Assembly (NCBI GenBank): GCA_016876035.1
Contig: VGOE01000021.1
Coordinates: 1-35,610, forward strand
Direction: 5' to 3'
DNA length: 35,610 nucleotides
From: Chloroflexota bacterium
GTDB lineage: Bacteria; Chloroflexota; Dehalococcoidia; UBA2247; RBG-13-53-26
Below are positions 33,465-35,610 of this stretch, piece by piece (the stretch's first letter is position 1; every line of letters begins with the position of its first letter). The notes under the pieces were generated by a model that ran no database searches, had not been told where the DNA came from, and worked only from the letters and a program-made list of their open reading frames with translations. The translations under genes and the position numbers were made by a program.

Positions 33465-33576
33465 TACAAGCACTGTCAATGCGAAATCAAAGTTAACAAG
33501 CAGGGTTAGAGAGGAATTTGCCAAAGCAAGGCCTCAACATCAAAGAAAGGAACCAGAGCACCATTCCGCAGAAAGG

Positions 33577-34422
33577 CTACTTTTCGAGGAAGAGCCCGCG
33601 AACACCATCGGCTTTGAAGGGGCCACCATGGCCGGAAAGGAAAGTGGTCGGTGCATAATCGAGTAGCTTTCTGATGCTCTCTCTTGCTTGATGCTCGTCC
33701 TTGACCCAGAAGGGATATGCCGGTCTTTTCAGAGCATTAAACCTGCCAACAACCAGGTCTCCAACTAGGGCGGCCTCCCCTGGCAGAGCTATCGAGACTG
33801 ACCCGTCTGTGTGGCCAGGCGTTCTGACCCATTTAGCCGCTATTCCGTACTGTTCCAAATCTCCTTCGTCCCCCTTGAGAAGAACATCTGGCTCGAAACC
33901 TCGCGTCCTGGTCTTGCTGGCAAAGAAACCCAAGACCTTTTCGAAGGTATTCCTGGGATGCAGCGGCATATTGCGTCCCTTCCGGGGGGCCTCAGCATCT
34001 AACTCGTGAATGGCAATGGGCGCTCCGGTCCTGGCCTTCAGGCGCAAAGCGTTACCAAAATGGTCGATGTGACCGTGGGTTAGCAAGATCAACCTGATTT
34101 TACTAAGGTCGATCCCCTGCCTCTCAAGTCGCCTGACCAGCCTTGGTCCATTCCAGGGGGAAGAGGTGTCCGCCAGAACCCAACCGTCCTTCCCCTGAAT
34201 CAAGTAGGCCCTACCACTTATGAAAGTGAGGGCAACTATCGATTGGTTATTCAATTTCCTTCCTTTAACTCGGCAACGCAGGGCCAGCCCGAGAACTGCG
34301 CTCGCTAGTACCATAAACTCAGCTATTGGGTAGCCCGGCGAGCGGTGTGGAATGTGCAGGTAGAAGCAAGAATACACTTTGCGGACGGGAAGATCGGGCG
34401 GAACTGTCAGGGTGCCATTCAC
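33577..34422 (-). CDS. Metallo-beta-lactamase-fold hydrolase (glyoxalase II-like)
   Basis: A 281-aa protein of the glyoxalase II-like branch. The metal motif is H116-G-H118-I-D120-H121 (LTHGHIDHFG), followed by VRTPGHTDGSVSI, GDLVVG and the C-terminal SGHGGPF, so all ligands for a binuclear zinc site are present. The substrate is unknown. The N-terminal ~55 residues before the fold are unusual and hydrophobic at 35-50 (FMVLASAVLGLALRC); a single membrane anchor is possible if GTG 34422 or ATG 34314 is the start. Neither has a good ribosome site. It begins 7 nt after the stop of the HEPN gene and may be cotranscribed with it. Confidence 0.85.
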   Translation of the reverse strand: MNGTLTVPPDLPVRKVYSCFYLHIPHRSPGYPIAEFMVLASAVLGLALRCRVKGRKLNNQSIVALTFISGRAYLIQGKDGWVLADTSSPWNGPRLVRRLERQGIDLSKIRLILLTHGHIDHFGNALRLKARTGAPIAIHELDAEAPRKGRNMPLHPRNTFEKVLGFFASKTRTRGFEPDVLLKGDEGDLEQYGIAAKWVRTPGHTDGSVSIALPGEAALVGDLVVGRFNALKRPAYPFWVKDEHQARESIRKLLDYAPTTFLSGHGGPFKADGVRGLFLEK

Positions 34423-34429
34423 ACGACGC

Positions 34430-35509
34430 TTAGCCTGTCAGCTTCTTCTCCAGCCAACCCCATGTCTCTTTCAAGAACTCATATTCGTCTTCAGTTATTG
34501 TGTCCCGCTGAGGGTGAGAATACCTTTGCCTCACCGCATTGAGCTTATTTAGCCACAAGAGCTTCTTTTCTCGCTTGACGTTTTCCATACCTGGTGGAGT
34601 GAAATAGGTACCGAGCAACGACCAATTGCCTGTGATGATGGAGTCATAGTGGATCGTATTGAGAAAGTTCCAATCAGGTTCTGCTGCACCTGCTTCTATT
34701 CTGGCGGCAGAACACTTTATTTGAATGTCTTTTGGGACTCCTTCGATCCACCATGACTTGTCCCCATATTCCATCCTCAGTTTCGACGTAATGAAACTGT
34801 GAATCAGTGGCTCAATGCATTTGTGGCCAAGCTCCCATGAGGGAGAATTGAAGACTCCAGTATGCTCCTTTATCCACTGATCAAGACCTGCTGGCTTGAA
34901 CTGAGGAAATTCGTTGTTGATTGCATGAAGAAACTCCATGAGGACCTTCTCCGTTGCACCGCTTCCAAAGTAACTCCTAAGCTTTTTGACACCATCACTG
35001 TCCAACTTCCTAACGAATTCGGTGACTGGAAGCAGATACGGAAACACTTTCTCCGCTAGGTCTTCAGCAGTCATATCCTCTGGGTGCAGATTTTCAAACT
35101 TAACCAGGTGATCAATGATGTGGTCCACAGTTTTGATGGTTGCAGAGACTCCTACGTTCATCGCTATGAAGCCACCTAGGCCACTCCCAGCGCTCCATTG
35201 GGCTTCCAGTTCCTGCTCGATGAAGCCAAAAACACGATTGAAGAACAAAATGGACTTCTCAAGCATTGCTTCATAGCTGACATCTGTCAGATAGCCGCTC
35301 TTGACTAATCTTCTGCCTTTGGCTTTCCCAAAGAAACCAACCTTCTCGCTGAATCCCCACTTCAGAAGCGTCTCAAGAGTCAAGCATCTAGTATCTGTCC
35401 GCTTCTCTTGTGCCAAGACAATTCTGCCGTAAAAGGGACTGCTGTCATCCCTATTCAAATCAGTAAGTAAGCGTGTCTTTAGGGCTGACAGTGCAGTGTT
35501 GTGCTTCAA
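34430..35509 (-). CDS. Swt1-type HEPN domain protein, possibly N-terminally truncated
   Basis: A 359-aa frame from a TTG at 35509. Residues 1-220 (ALSALKTRLLTDLNRDDSSP, later GSGLGGFIAMNVGVSATIKTVDHIIDHL) resemble the C-terminal half of DGQHR-type (DndB/ParB-like) proteins, by memory only. The last ~130 residues match the Swt1-like HEPN domain: LIHSFITSKLRMEYGDKSWW, GVPKDI, then R327-x4-H332 in LNAVRQRYSHPQRD, the RxxxxH motif of HEPN RNases. Such proteins are common in phage-defence and stress systems. No clear ribosome site precedes the TTG, and an in-frame TAA lies 11 codons upstream with plausible protein sequence between. This suggests that the N-terminal domain has been lost. Confidence 0.65.
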   Translation of the reverse strand: MKHNTALSALKTRLLTDLNRDDSSPFYGRIVLAQEKRTDTRCLTLETLLKWGFSEKVGFFGKAKGRRLVKSGYLTDVSYEAMLEKSILFFNRVFGFIEQELEAQWSAGSGLGGFIAMNVGVSATIKTVDHIIDHLVKFENLHPEDMTAEDLAEKVFPYLLPVTEFVRKLDSDGVKKLRSYFGSGATEKVLMEFLHAINNEFPQFKPAGLDQWIKEHTGVFNSPSWELGHKCIEPLIHSFITSKLRMEYGDKSWWIEGVPKDIQIKCSAARIEAGAAEPDWNFLNTIHYDSIITGNWSLLGTYFTPPGMENVKREKKLLWLNKLNAVRQRYSHPQRDTITEDEYEFLKETWGWLEKKLTG

Positions 35510-35561
35510 TGGAAGTCGGACAATCAGCTTTGAGGAAAAATGTTAGGCCCTCCTGGGGAAG

Positions 35562-35567
35562 TATAAT
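35562..35567 (+). promoter_or_regulatory. Perfect -10 box upstream of the right-edge gene
   Basis: TATAAT lies 24 bp before the GTG at 35591, with no clear -35 box. AGGAGGG at 35576-35582 would be at the very 5' end of the transcript. Confidence 0.3.
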
Positions 35568-35590
35568 GATCGATAGGAGGGAGTAATACT

Positions 35591-35610
35591 GTGGAGAGAA
35601 GTCAAGGTAG
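35591..35610 (+). CDS. Possible gene start cut by the right edge
   Basis: GTG at 35591 is preceded by AGGAGGG with a suitable gap of 8 nt and by a TATAAT box. Only six codons are visible (MERSQG), so no product can be named. It would diverge from the HEPN gene. Confidence 0.3.

Overview
The window looks like a chromosomal segment of a Chloroflexota bacterium, probably a Dehalococcoidia-like lineage. This is inferred from three things: an 11-subunit complex I operon without nuoE, nuoF or nuoG, as in Dehalococcoides; a long Bacillus-type SRP RNA; and palindromic dispersed repeats of kinds familiar from such genomes. Starts are often GTG or TTG (nuoA, nuoC, nuoI, nuoM and nuoN all appear to begin with TTG), and TAG is used freely as a stop. 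No rRNA, tRNA, CRISPR array or transposase gene was found.

Layout. 1-480: 3' part of a CooC/MinD-like ATPase interrupted by an in-frame TAG. 521-638: a small inverted-repeat element. 623-1033 (-): a membrane protein. 1164-1249: a 10-bp inverted repeat and a good sigma-A-type promoter serving two tandem crotonases (1322-3051), followed by a type-2 (eukaryote-like) isoleucyl-tRNA synthetase whose start codon lies in an 18-bp hairpin. 6270-9069 (-): an ADP-forming acyl-CoA synthetase alpha subunit and a lipoprotein HtrA protease.

9153-21542 (-): the complex I operon, read nuoA-B-C-[B12/radical SAM]-D-H-I-J-K-[small protein]-L-M-[Nudix]-N, tightly packed with many start/stop overlaps. The missing NADH module implies a donor other than NADH. 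The three extra genes embedded in the operon are the most unusual aspect of this block.

21814-24481 (+): a CorA-type transporter, a metallo-beta-lactamase-fold hydrolase, a 360-bp nest of palindromic repeats, and a Mut7-C RNase-like protein. 24670-26316 (+): an unrecognised cassette of overlapping small genes (a 200-aa unknown, a coiled-coil/winged-helix protein, a 65-aa protein and a short frame with an in-frame TAG). This is the best candidate here for something undescribed. 26347-27820 (+): a CCA-adding-type nucleotidyltransferase and a Cys-rich mini-protein. 27800-33330 (-): a DnaQ-DinG fusion helicase, a DedA-like membrane protein, ispE, rsmA and the SRP RNA gene with its promoter and terminator. 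33577-35509 (-): a metallo-beta-lactamase-fold hydrolase and a Swt1-type HEPN protein that may be the C-terminal remnant of a longer defence-type protein. A further gene may start at the right edge.
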